A DNA stretch of 64,000 bases from positions 6,356,501 to 6,420,500 of the forward strand of contig NZ_CP145732.1 in the NCBI RefSeq assembly GCF_036884845.1, in the 5' to 3' direction. The translations under genes were made by a program, and so were the position numbers. Position 1 is the stretch's first letter. Each line of letters opens with the position of its first letter. Under the pieces are notes generated by a model that saw nothing but the letters and a program-made list of their open reading frames with translations, was not told the DNA's origin and did no database searches. The DNA is from Pseudomonas sp. MAG733B (lineage in GTDB: Bacteria; Pseudomonadota; Gammaproteobacteria; Pseudomonadales; Pseudomonadaceae). This document shows positions 24,714 through 32,405 of the stretch, piece by piece.

Positions 24714-26051
24714 TCAAGGCTTACGCTTACGCGGCCCAGTATTGAACACCGGCACTTTTCGCACAGGCTTGATCGAAGGCTCCACCGGCGCAGCTTCCCC
24801 GCTGTCCACCCACTTACCGAGGTTGCGCTTGCCGCCACCACCCGAGGCTTTTGGCTTCTTCGGTTTCTTCGGCTTCTTGACCACCTGACCACTGGCATCG
24901 GTGTCCGGCACGCGGTGCTCGGGTTCGAAGTCCGGCTCGCTCTGACGCTTCAAGGTCTGGCGGGTCAGCATCTCGATGGCCGACAGCAAATTCACTTCAT
25001 CGGCGCACACCAAGGAAATCGCCTCGCCGGTCGAGCCCGCGCGGCCGGTACGACCGATGCGGTGGATGTAATCCTCGGCCACGATAGGCAAGTCGAAGTT
25101 GACCACCAACGCCAAGTCTTCGATGTCCAGGCCACGGGCCGCGACGTCGGTGGCGACCAGGATCTGCACTTCACTCGCCTTGAAACGGTCCAGTGCGCGT
25201 TGACGGGTTGCCTGGGGTTTGTCGCCGTGGATGCCGTCGGCGTTGATGCCCAGGCCCTGGAGTTTTTCCACCAGCGCGTCCACGCCGTTACGGGTCTTGG
25301 CGAACACCAACACTTGCTTCCACTTGCCCTTGCGCATCAGATGCACGAACAGTTCCGGCTTGCGCTTCTTGTCCACCGTCACGATCCATTGCTTGACCGT
25401 ATTGGCCGCCACGTTGCGCGGGCTCACTTCAACCGTCAGCGGATCGTTGAGCATCTGCCCGGCCAGCAGGCGGATGTCGTCGGAGAACGTCGCGGAGAAC
25501 AACAGCGTCTGACGCTTCTTCGGCAGCGCGCGGTAAATGTTCGCCAGCTCTTCGGAAAAGCCCAGGTCGAGCATGCGGTCGGCTTCGTCCAGCACCAGGG
25601 TTTGCAGCTGGTTGAACTTCAGCGCGTTCTGGCGGAACAGGTCGAGCAAACGGCCCGGGGTCGCCACCAGCAGGTCGACGCCGCTGCGCAGCTTCATCAT
25701 TTGCGGGTTGATGCTGACGCCGCCGTACACCGCATAAGTGCGCAATGGCAGGTTTTCGGCGTACTGGCGCACGGCTTCATGAACCTGCTCGGCCAGTTCA
25801 CGGGTCGGTACCAGGATCAGTGCGCGCACAGAGTTGGCGGTGACTTTCGGCCCTTCCATGGCCAGCAGTTGCAGCAGCGGCAAGGCGAAACCGGCGGTCT
25901 TGCCAGTACCGGTCTGGGCGGCGGCCATCAGGTCACGACCGGCCAGCACCGCCGGAATGGCTTGCGCCTGAACCGGCGTCGGAGTCTGGTAGCCGAGCGT
26001 CTCGAGGGAGCGCAGCAAGGGTTCGATCAGGCCAAGGGTGGCGAAAGTCAT
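24714..26051 (-). CDS. rhlE: DEAD-box RNA helicase RhlE
   Basis: The 445-residue ATP-dependent helicase unwinds short RNA duplexes and takes part in ribosome maturation and RNA turnover. It shows the Q motif GYQTPTPVQAQAIP near residue 20, Walker A AAQTGTGKT near 45, PTRELAEQ, DEAD in VLDEADRMLDLGF near 150, SAT near 185, and the C-terminal HRIGRTGRAG near 330. After residue 370 comes a low-complexity basic tail (VVKKPKKPKKPKAS) typical of RhlE and used for RNA contacts. I start at ATG 26051 (MTFATLGL). Confidence 0.95.
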   Translation of the reverse strand: MTFATLGLIEPLLRSLETLGYQTPTPVQAQAIPAVLAGRDLMAAAQTGTGKTAGFALPLLQLLAMEGPKVTANSVRALILVPTRELAEQVHEAVRQYAENLPLRTYAVYGGVSINPQMMKLRSGVDLLVATPGRLLDLFRQNALKFNQLQTLVLDEADRMLDLGFSEELANIYRALPKKRQTLLFSATFSDDIRLLAGQMLNDPLTVEVSPRNVAANTVKQWIVTVDKKRKPELFVHLMRKGKWKQVLVFAKTRNGVDALVEKLQGLGINADGIHGDKPQATRQRALDRFKASEVQILVATDVAARGLDIEDLALVVNFDLPIVAEDYIHRIGRTGRAGSTGEAISLVCADEVNLLSAIEMLTRQTLKRQSEPDFEPEHRVPDTDASGQVVKKPKKPKKPKASGGGGKRNLGKWVDSGEAAPVEPSIKPVRKVPVFNTGPRKRKP

Positions 26052-26118
26052 GGGAATACCGTAGGAAAATTCAGCGCGGGGTTGTTCAAAACGAACGTGC
26101 AATGCCGCGCAGTTTACC

Positions 26119-27048
26119 CTAATTCACACGGGATTCTGTCGACACGACCTTCACCGTCGGCAGCGTCGGTGCACGGCGCCACTGCGGCAGGCCAATCAGC
26201 ACCACGGCGCTGATGATCACGGCCATCGCCAAAGCTTCTTCGATGCCAATGGTCTCGCCGACGAACACGATCCCCAGCAACACCGCCACCGCCGGGTTGA
26301 CGTAGGCATAACTGGTCGCGGCCGCCGGACGCACGTGTTTCAACAGGTACATGTAGGCGTTGAAGGCGATGATCGAACCGAACACGGTCAGGTACGCCAG
26401 CGCGGCCCAGCCTTCGATTGGCGGGATTTTTTCCAGGTGTTCACCGCTCACGGCGCTGGCGATCAGCAACACCACGCCACCCACCAGCATTTCCACGGCA
26501 CTGGCCATCGCGCCTTGCGGCAACGGCAAGTGCTTGCTCCACACCGAGCCGAAGGCCCAGGTTGCCGCCGCAAATATCAGCAACGCCGCCCCCAACGGGC
26601 TCGACTGCAGGTTGGAGCCGAGGTTGAGCATGGCGATACCAATCAGCCCGAGCACAATCCCGGCCCATTCGAGACGGGTATTACGCGCGCCCCAGAAATA
26701 TCCACAGAGCAAGGTAAACAACGGCACCGTCGCCACCGCCAACGCAGCGACTCCGGAAGCCACGCCCGTGTGCTCGGCCACGCTGACCGCGCCGTTACCG
26801 CACGCCAGCAACAGAATCCCGATGATCCCCGCGGCTTTCCATTGCGCCCAGGTCGGTGCCGGCGCCCCGCGCCAGCGCAGGAAGGCGTACATCAAAGTCC
26901 CGGCAATCACGAAGCGAATGCCCGCCAGCAGCAACGGCGGCCAGTACTCCACGCCGATACGGATCACCAGATAGGTCGAGCCCCAAATCACGTACAAGGC
27001 GAAAAAGGCAGCGATCAAGGGTAAGGGAAAGCGACGAAGGCCAGACAT
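26119..27048 (-). CDS. yedA: YedA-like DMT exporter
   Basis: The 309-residue product has ten membrane helices in two EamA repeats, starting with PLIAAFFALYVIWGSTYLVIRIGVEYWPPLLLAGIRF, which is characteristic of YedA (about 306 residues in E. coli). YedA-type proteins are presumed amino acid or metabolite exporters; direct evidence is thin. The gene is divergent from an Lrp/AsnC regulator, the classical arrangement for an amino acid exporter controlled by an amino-acid-sensing activator. Confidence 0.88.
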   Translation of the reverse strand: MSGLRRFPLPLIAAFFALYVIWGSTYLVIRIGVEYWPPLLLAGIRFVIAGTLMYAFLRWRGAPAPTWAQWKAAGIIGILLLACGNGAVSVAEHTGVASGVAALAVATVPLFTLLCGYFWGARNTRLEWAGIVLGLIGIAMLNLGSNLQSSPLGAALLIFAAATWAFGSVWSKHLPLPQGAMASAVEMLVGGVVLLIASAVSGEHLEKIPPIEGWAALAYLTVFGSIIAFNAYMYLLKHVRPAAATSYAYVNPAVAVLLGIVFVGETIGIEEALAMAVIISAVVLIGLPQWRRAPTLPTVKVVSTESRVN

Positions 27049-27213
27049 GAGGGCAGCTCACAGGCAAGGACAAGTGAACGCCTATTCTAAAAAGGCCAGC
27101 GCCGGAAAATAAGTTACAAAACCTGTTTAAAGCGCCGGTACACTTTTCAAAACACGGACTTCAGCGCTATAAACCGTGCTTTCGAAAGTTGGTCATTTTT
27201 CAGGAGTCATCCG

Positions 27214-27672
27214 ATGGATAAGTACGACCGCATGCTGCTCAGCGCGCTGCTGGAAAACGGTCGCGCGTCCTACGCGGACCTCGCGCGCAAGGTCAACCTG
27301 TCTGCCCCGGCCGTGGCAGAGCGCGTGGCCAAACTCGAAACCAGCGGCGTGATCACCGGGTATCAGGCAAAAGTTGATATGGCCAAGCTCGGCCTGCCGA
27401 TCCAGTGCGTGATCGAACTGCGCCTGAACCAGCACGGCAACCAGAAAGCCTACGACGACCTGATCAAAATTCCGCAATTGACGGAGTGCCATCGGGTGAC
27501 CGGCGATCCGTGCGTGATCATGCAAGCGGCGGTGGGTTCGATGCCTGAGCTGGAGGAGTTGATCAACAGGATTGCGACGTTCGGGTTCAGCAAGACGTCG
27601 ATTGTGTTGTCGAGTGCGATAGAGAAGCGGGTGCCGTTGGGGCACATCGAAAGCAATGGCAAACAAACCTGA
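27214..27672 (+). CDS. Lrp/AsnC-family regulator next to yedA
   Basis: The 152-residue product has an N-terminal HTH (MDKYDRMLLSALLENGRASYADLARKVNLSAPAVAERVAKLETSGVITGY, residues 1-50) and a C-terminal RAM/AsnC ligand domain containing ECHRVTGDPCVIMQAAVGSMPELEELINRI. The length is normal. It follows a good AGGAG ribosome-binding site and is divergent from the YedA-like exporter, its likely target. The 165-base control region between them contains A/T-rich stretches but no repeat I can define with confidence. Confidence 0.93.
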   Translation: MDKYDRMLLSALLENGRASYADLARKVNLSAPAVAERVAKLETSGVITGYQAKVDMAKLGLPIQCVIELRLNQHGNQKAYDDLIKIPQLTECHRVTGDPCVIMQAAVGSMPELEELINRIATFGFSKTSIVLSSAIEKRVPLGHIESNGKQT

Positions 27673-27688
27673 AATCAACACATATCAA

Positions 27689-27779
27689 TGTGGGAGCCAG
27701 CCTGCTGGCGATTGCGGTGGCTCAGCCAACCAAGAGGTTGAATGACACACCGCCATCGCCAGCAGGCTAGCTCCCACAG
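27689..27779. repeat. REPIN between convergent genes
   Basis: TGTGGGAGCCAGCCTGCTGGCG and its inverted copy (one arm reads CTAGCTCCC instead of CTGGCTCCC) flank a 45-base core between the Lrp and exonuclease genes. Confidence 0.9.
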
Positions 27780-27801
27780 GGGTTACTTGCAGGACTCGGG
27801 A

Positions 27802-28407
27802 TCAGCGGTAGCGCTGGAGGTGCTCGGTTACTTTGGCTGCCGGCACTTTCTGCAACTTGCACAGCAAATCATGAGACAGCTCGCGCAAGCCGTGCTTGTG
27901 CCGCAGCTCTTCAGCCAAATGCGCAGTCAGGTTGGCCGCCATCTCGGCATCGGCCATTGCCCGGTGAGCCTTGCCGGTGTGCGGCAGATTGGCGAAGGTG
28001 GTGAGGGTGCCGAGTTTGTGGTTCGGTGCGGCGGGCATCAGGCGTCGGGCCAGCAGCAACGAACAGGCAAAATTCTGCAACCGGGTGCGTTTGATCCGCC
28101 CCAATTCAAAGTCCCAGAACTTCTGGTCGAACGCGGCGTTGTGCGCGAGCAACGGCGTGATGCCGACGAATTCGTTGACCTCGTTCATCACCTGCTCGGC
28201 CGACGGCGCTGTGCGCAGCATGGCGTTGCTGATGCCGGTGAGTTGTTCGATGAAGGCCGGGACGCGCACGCCGGCGTTCATCAGGCTCTGGTAACGCTCG
28301 ACGATGCGCCCCTGTTCGAGAATCACCACGGCGATTTCCGTGGCCCGGCAGCTGCTGCTCGGGGAGATTCCGGTGGTTTCAAAGTCGATGACTGCTATGC
28401 GTTCCAA
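27802..28407 (-). CDS. DnaQ-like 3'-5' exonuclease
   Basis: The 201-residue product is a DEDDh exonuclease domain. Exo I is VIDFETTGISP at residues 6-16, Exo II is PLLAHNAAFDQKFWDFEL near 85, and Exo III is the HRAMADAEMAANL segment near 148 with the catalytic His and Asp. It lacks polymerase-binding or other extra domains, so it is a stand-alone nuclease rather than the replicative epsilon subunit by length (epsilon is about 240 residues). A role in DNA repair or RNA trimming is possible. The gene lies 22 bases downstream of a NYN-domain nuclease, suggesting one operon of two nucleases. Confidence 0.9.
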   Translation of the reverse strand: MERIAVIDFETTGISPSSSCRATEIAVVILEQGRIVERYQSLMNAGVRVPAFIEQLTGISNAMLRTAPSAEQVMNEVNEFVGITPLLAHNAAFDQKFWDFELGRIKRTRLQNFACSLLLARRLMPAAPNHKLGTLTTFANLPHTGKAHRAMADAEMAANLTAHLAEELRHKHGLRELSHDLLCKLQKVPAAKVTEHLQRYR

Positions 28408-28429
28408 ACCTGTTTCAACTCCGTAAAAA

Positions 28430-28909
28430 TCAATTCTTGAGCAGCAACGCGCCTTCGATCGGCACGTAGCGGCTGGCGGCGCGGATCAGCGAGTTGGCGG
28501 TCAGGCCCGGCACGCCGTAGGCGACTGCTTGCACGCCGTGTTTGCTGATGATGCGTTCGAGCAGCATGTCGAAATCGCCATCACCGGAGGCCAGGACGAT
28601 TTCGTCGACGTGATCGGCGGCGTCCATGATGTCGAGGGTAATGCCCACGTCCCAGTCGCCCTTGGCCGAGCCATCGCTGCGCTGGATGTAGGGTTTGAGC
28701 TTCACGGTAAAACCGAGGTTGCGCAGGATCTGCTGGAACTGCTGCTGTTTGCTGTCGCCGCGATCGATGGCGTAGGCATAGGCTTCGACGATCTCGCCCT
28801 GTTTACTGATGTCAGCCCACAGCGCGGCGTAGTTGAAGTGACAACCATAAGCCTGACGCACGGTGTAGTAGAGGTTTTGGACGTCGGCGAACACTGCGAT
28901 TTTTTTCAC
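28430..28909 (-). CDS. NYN domain (LabA/DUF88-like) putative ribonuclease
   Basis: The 159-residue product is a PIN-like NYN domain. Acidic positions expected for the metal site are visible in IAVFADVQNLYYT (residues 4-16), KGDWDVGITLDIMDAA near 87 and VLASGDGDFDMLL near 108, followed by VQAVAYGVPG. NYN proteins of this type are presumed RNases. It is the upstream partner of the DnaQ-like exonuclease gene in an apparent operon, which raises the possibility of an endo/exo pair; no accessory effector gene is adjacent. Confidence 0.9.
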   Translation of the reverse strand: MKKIAVFADVQNLYYTVRQAYGCHFNYAALWADISKQGEIVEAYAYAIDRGDSKQQQFQQILRNLGFTVKLKPYIQRSDGSAKGDWDVGITLDIMDAADHVDEIVLASGDGDFDMLLERIISKHGVQAVAYGVPGLTANSLIRAASRYVPIEGALLLKN

Positions 28910-28995
28910 CGGTTTTCCTCAAGGCTGAATCAGGCCCCAGGCCCGAAAAGTCGCCCAGTATGCCAGCCTCAAGGAATGTTCCGCGAATAATCGGC

Positions 28996-29017
28996 CCGGA
29001 GCGCAGGCGCGCTCCGG
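28996..29017. other. Perfect GC-rich hairpin downstream of the DUF2076 gene
   Basis: CCGGAGCGC-AGGC-GCGCTCCGG is a 9-bp perfect stem with a four-base loop, 13 bases past the DUF2076 stop. It has no T run on either side, so it may stabilise the message end rather than terminate intrinsically. Confidence 0.55.
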
Positions 29018-29029
29018 ACGAATGGCGGG

Positions 29030-29809
29030 TCAGACGAAGGAATCGTCGTCGCCACCGAAGAACGATGAACTGTCATCGCTGTAGTCGGCGTCGGTGAAAC
29101 CGCCCTGGTCATTGCCGTAGGAATCATTGCCGGCCACACGCTGGTCATCGCCCCAGTCGTTGTTGCCCTGGTCGTTGACCTGGGCCGGTTGCTCCTTGAT
29201 GACTTCGACGATTTCTTCCGGTTGCTGATTGTGATGGAACAGGCTGCTGATGCCTTGCGCCAGCATCACGCCACCTGCCACACCGGCCGCGGTTTTCAGC
29301 GCGCCACCGAGAAAACCGCTGCCCGCCGCTGCCGGAGCCTGTTGCTGGGGTGCATAACCCTGCTGCGGGAAGTTTGGCTGCGGTGCCCCGAAGTTCTGTT
29401 GTGGTGGCTGCGAATTGAACGAAGTCCGCCCCGGTTCACGCCAGCCGCCGCTCGATGGCGGCGCGCTTTGGGTCGGTGCAGGCTGCGGATCACGACTGCC
29501 ACCAAAGATGCTCGATAGAAAACCACCGCTGCTCGGCGCCGGAGTCGCCGTTTGCGCCTTGGCCTGTTGCAGTTCGGCCTGCAATTGCTGGACTTGCGCC
29601 GTCAGTTGTTTGTTCTGCTCGTCGAGGCTCTTGATCGCCGCCTCTTGCACCAGAATCGCCTGGGTCATGAAATAACCTGCCGCCGGCTGGCGTGTCAGGT
29701 GTTCCTTGATCCGGGCCTCGGCCTGGGCGTCGCGCGGGGCTGCGTCCGTTTCGGCCTGTTGCAGCCGGGAATACAGTCCATCGATCAGGGTTTGTTCTTC
29801 GCTGTTCAT
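29030..29809 (-). CDS. DUF2076 domain protein
   Basis: The 259-residue product starts with a helical region (MNSEEQTLIDGLYSRLQQAETDAAPRDAQAEARIKEHL) and a coiled coil at about residues 60-90 (QNKQLTAQVQQLQAELQQAK). A low-complexity Pro/Gln/Ser/Gly stretch covers residues 90-165, a glycine-rich hydrophobic segment (AGSGFLGGALKTAAGVAGGVMLAQGISSLF) follows, and the end is acidic with SSSFFGGDDDSF. This is the DUF2076 layout, which in other bacteria is only described as a putative periplasmic sensor. No clear signal peptide is present here, so the location is uncertain. Confidence 0.88.
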   Translation of the reverse strand: MNSEEQTLIDGLYSRLQQAETDAAPRDAQAEARIKEHLTRQPAAGYFMTQAILVQEAAIKSLDEQNKQLTAQVQQLQAELQQAKAQTATPAPSSGGFLSSIFGGSRDPQPAPTQSAPPSSGGWREPGRTSFNSQPPQQNFGAPQPNFPQQGYAPQQQAPAAAGSGFLGGALKTAAGVAGGVMLAQGISSLFHHNQQPEEIVEVIKEQPAQVNDQGNNDWGDDQRVAGNDSYGNDQGGFTDADYSDDSSSFFGGDDDSFV

Positions 29810-29883
29810 GGCGACCTCGTAGATTGCCGGGGAAATCGTTGCCCTTCTCCAAGGAGGATAAGGTGCCCGACCTTAATGGAGGC

Positions 29884-29900
29884 TGAAACAATCTGTTTCA
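29884..29900. promoter_or_regulatory. Perfect 7-3-7 palindrome
   Basis: TGAAACA-ATC-TGTTTCA lies between the divergent DUF2076 and YciC-like genes, 75 bases from the first and 88 from the second. It is operator-like; the protein that would bind it is not identified. Confidence 0.45.
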
Positions 29901-29987
29901 ATGACATTTACCCAACGTTTACGTTTGCTTCAGGCGGTACATCATCGGTTACAGTGAGCCACTGTTTATGACCTGCGATACCAACTG

Positions 29988-30662
29988 ATGAACCCGTTAG
30001 ATGTGCTGCGTGACTCCCTGTATTTCTTCAAGCGCAATCTGAGCCAGATCGTGCAACTGTGCCTGCCGCTGGTGATCATCGAGGCCCTGTTGCAGCAAGT
30101 GGTCGACCACTCCACCGAGCCGGACAGTTTCCCCGGTGTCAGCGTGATCGTCGGGCTGCTGATTTACCCGCTGTACACCGCCGCGCTGATCCTGTTTCTC
30201 GATGCCCGCAGTCGTGGTGAGTCGCCGCGCAACCGCGACTTGCTGTCGAGGTCTGCCTACTTGTGGCCACGCTTCGCGCTGCTGACGGCGCTCAATACGT
30301 TGTTGATCCTGCTCGGCCTGTCGTTGTATTTCCTGCCGGGCATCTGGCTGATGGTGACCCTGGCGTTCGGCGAATACCTGCTGGTGTTGCGAGGCCTGGC
30401 CCCGCTGCAAGCGATGAAGGAAAGCCTGCGCCTGACCCGTGGCCATTTCCTGCGCATCCTGGTGTGCATTTTGTGCGTGATGGGGCCGTTGTGGCTGCTC
30501 AAGGGCGCGACGCTGGCGGTCTATCCCGAACCGCAGAACCCGGTGATCTCGCTGCTGATCGACAGCGCCCACAGCTTCCTGCAACTGTTCACCAGCGTGG
30601 TGCTGTTCCGCCTGTTCATGTTGATCAGCGATGTGCCGGAAAAAATCGACGGGCCACTCTGA
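29988..30662 (+). CDS. YciC-like multi-pass membrane protein
   Basis: The 224-residue product has about six membrane helices beginning with QIVQLCLPLVIIEALLQQ. The pattern NPLDVLRDSLYFFKRNLSQI at the N-terminus and AMKESLRLTRGHFLRIL near residue 150 is that of the YciC/UPF0259 family, of unknown function in the inner membrane. It ends 66 bases before the start of the EEP-family hydrolase gene, on the same strand, and the two may share a message. Confidence 0.85.
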   Translation: MNPLDVLRDSLYFFKRNLSQIVQLCLPLVIIEALLQQVVDHSTEPDSFPGVSVIVGLLIYPLYTAALILFLDARSRGESPRNRDLLSRSAYLWPRFALLTALNTLLILLGLSLYFLPGIWLMVTLAFGEYLLVLRGLAPLQAMKESLRLTRGHFLRILVCILCVMGPLWLLKGATLAVYPEPQNPVISLLIDSAHSFLQLFTSVVLFRLFMLISDVPEKIDGPL

Positions 30663-30728
30663 CCTTGGGCGACCGCCCGTCACTCGGGTATGCTCGGGAC
30701 CAACTTCCGTAACGCTATAAGCCGAGCC

Positions 30729-31808
30729 ATGACCCGACTGCTGCGCTACACCTTGCTGGGATTGTTGATTGTCATCGGCCTGGCCGGCGTGATGATCTAC
30801 AGCCTGACCTGGCGCCCCGAAGCCCGCGAAGTGCTGCCGGTCAATTGCAGCACCAAGGCGCCGACCCTGGCGCCCGGCCAGGCACTGAAGGTGATGACCT
30901 GGAACGTCCAGTACCTGGCGGGCAAGCGCTACGTGTTCTGGAATGACCTGGCCAACGGCACCGATGAAAAACCCACGCCGGAAGACATGGCCTTCAGCCT
31001 CGATGAAGTGGCGCGGGTGATTCGCGACGAGCAACCGGACGTGGTGCTGTTGCAGGAACTCGATGACGGCGCCAAGGCCAGCGCTTACCAGCACCAGCTC
31101 AAATTGCTACAGGAACGGCTCGCCGACCTGTATCCATGCAGTGTCAGCGCCTTCGACTGGAAGGCTGACTTCGTCCCTGATCCGCACATCTTTGGCAGCG
31201 TCGGCCGGCAATTGGCAACGCTGAGCCGCTACCAGATCGATCATGCCCAGCGCCTGCAACTTCCGGTGGCGCCGGTCAATCTGATCAGCCGCCAGTTCCA
31301 GCCGAAAAACGCCTTGCTGGTCGCCTACCTGCCTGTGAGTGATGGCGGTCAGGTCGCAATCCTCAACACCCATCTCGACCGAGTGCGTCAACCTGACGGG
31401 ACGCTGCAAGCGCAGGTCGCGGCCATAGGCAAAGTGCTCGACAAGTTCGAAAGTCGCGGTACGCCCTGGCTGATCGGCGGCGACTTCAATCTGTTGCCGC
31501 TGGGGCAATTCCAGCGCCTGCCCAGCGAGCAACGCATGCCCTACTCTGCCGACAGCGCCCTGCACGTGTTGTGGGACAAGTACCCGATGATCCCCAACAA
31601 CAACGAGGCCAGCGGGATCGACCGCGCGCGCTGGCTGACCCATTACCCGAACGATCCGAACCTGAACGGCCCGGACCGGACGGTCGACTACCTGTTTTAC
31701 AGCTCACGTATCAAACGGGTCGAGGCCACGGTCAGGCAGGACGATACGTTGCGCATCTCCGATCACTTGCCGGTGATGGCGCGGTTCCTGCTGCCCGCCA
31801 CGCCTTGA
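30729..31808 (+). CDS. Endonuclease/exonuclease/phosphatase family protein, membrane-anchored
   Basis: The 359-residue product starts with one hydrophobic helix (LLRYTLLGLLIVIGLAGVMIYSL, residues 3-25), probably a signal anchor, so the catalytic domain faces the periplasm. EEP motifs are LKVMTWNVQYLAGKRY near residue 54 (metal-binding Asn), DVVLLQELDDG near 105 (Glu), WLIGGDFNLLP near 255 (Asp and Asn) and a final DHLPVMARF (Asp-His). This family cleaves phosphodiesters in DNA, inositol phosphates or sphingolipids; the substrate is open. ATG 30729 is chosen over an in-frame upstream codon because the helix starts there. Confidence 0.88.
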   Translation: MTRLLRYTLLGLLIVIGLAGVMIYSLTWRPEAREVLPVNCSTKAPTLAPGQALKVMTWNVQYLAGKRYVFWNDLANGTDEKPTPEDMAFSLDEVARVIRDEQPDVVLLQELDDGAKASAYQHQLKLLQERLADLYPCSVSAFDWKADFVPDPHIFGSVGRQLATLSRYQIDHAQRLQLPVAPVNLISRQFQPKNALLVAYLPVSDGGQVAILNTHLDRVRQPDGTLQAQVAAIGKVLDKFESRGTPWLIGGDFNLLPLGQFQRLPSEQRMPYSADSALHVLWDKYPMIPNNNEASGIDRARWLTHYPNDPNLNGPDRTVDYLFYSSRIKRVEATVRQDDTLRISDHLPVMARFLLPATP

Positions 31809-31811
31809 ACT

Positions 31812-31904
31812 TGTAGGAGCAAAGCTTGCTCGCGATAACGGTGTGTCAGCCGCCAATGAGGCTGGATGTGCCGGCCTCATCGCGAGCAAGCTCGGCTCCT
31901 ACAG
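31812..31904. repeat. REPIN that supplies the Rid gene stop codon
   Basis: TGTAGGAGCAAAGCTTGCTCGCG and its imperfect inverted copy flank a 45-base core. The right arm, read on the minus strand as CTGTAGGAGC, contains the TAG stop of the Rid-family gene. Confidence 0.9.
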
Positions 31905-32333
31905 GTTTGGCGTTGCCTGCCAATCATCCGGGATGACTGCAATCACATCGATTTCCATCAGCCATTGCGGTTGACCCAGCCCGGAAATCACCAGACCCGT
32001 CGAGATCGGGAACACGCCTTTCAACCACTTGCCAACGACCTGATAAACCGGCTCACGGTAACGCGGGTCGATGATGTACGTGGTGGTTTTGACGATATGG
32101 GAAAGATCGCTCCCCGCCTCTTCCAGCAGCTGCTTGACGTTTTTCATCGCCTGTTCAGCTTGGGCACCCGGGTCGCCAAGGCCCACCAGGTTGCCATCGA
32201 AATCGGTGCCGATCTGACCGCGCACATAAACCGTGTTGCCGGCCCGTACGGCCTGGCAAAGGTCATTGTCCAGTGACTGGTTAGGGTACGTGTCCTTGGT
32301 ATTGAACATGCGAATGCGCGTGTGAGTAGGCAT
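31899..32333 (-). CDS. Rid-family (YjgF/YER057c) protein without the RidA arginine
   Basis: The 144-residue product (ATG 32333) has the trimeric Rid fold pattern: CQAVRAGNTVYVRGQIGTDFDGNLVG near residue 25, QAEQAMKNVKQLLEEAGSDLSHIVKTTTYI, and the end QPQWLMEIDVIAVIPDDW. The arginine that binds the imine carboxylate in true RidA is not seen at the expected place (STGLVISGLGQPQ). This puts the protein among the other Rid groups rather than the classical 2-aminoacrylate deaminases. It follows the flavin monooxygenase gene on the same strand (73-base gap) and its stop lies in a REP element. Confidence 0.85.
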   Translation of the reverse strand: MPTHTRIRMFNTKDTYPNQSLDNDLCQAVRAGNTVYVRGQIGTDFDGNLVGLGDPGAQAEQAMKNVKQLLEEAGSDLSHIVKTTTYIIDPRYREPVYQVVGKWLKGVFPISTGLVISGLGQPQWLMEIDVIAVIPDDWQATPNL

Positions 32334-32405
32334 CAACTGACTCCCTGAAACTTGAGTGAAGGTGTGGATCGGGAATGGCCACAGGACCACTCCCTCGATC
32401 GATTC

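Noticed and set aside
28996..29017. Intrinsic terminator of the DUF2076 gene
   Set aside because: The stem is perfect, but no T run follows on the minus strand, so it is listed only as a hairpin.
29884..29900. PsrA binding site
   Set aside because: The half-sites GAAAC/GTTTC fit, but the spacing is five bases and I recall two to four for PsrA, so the palindrome is reported without a named regulator.
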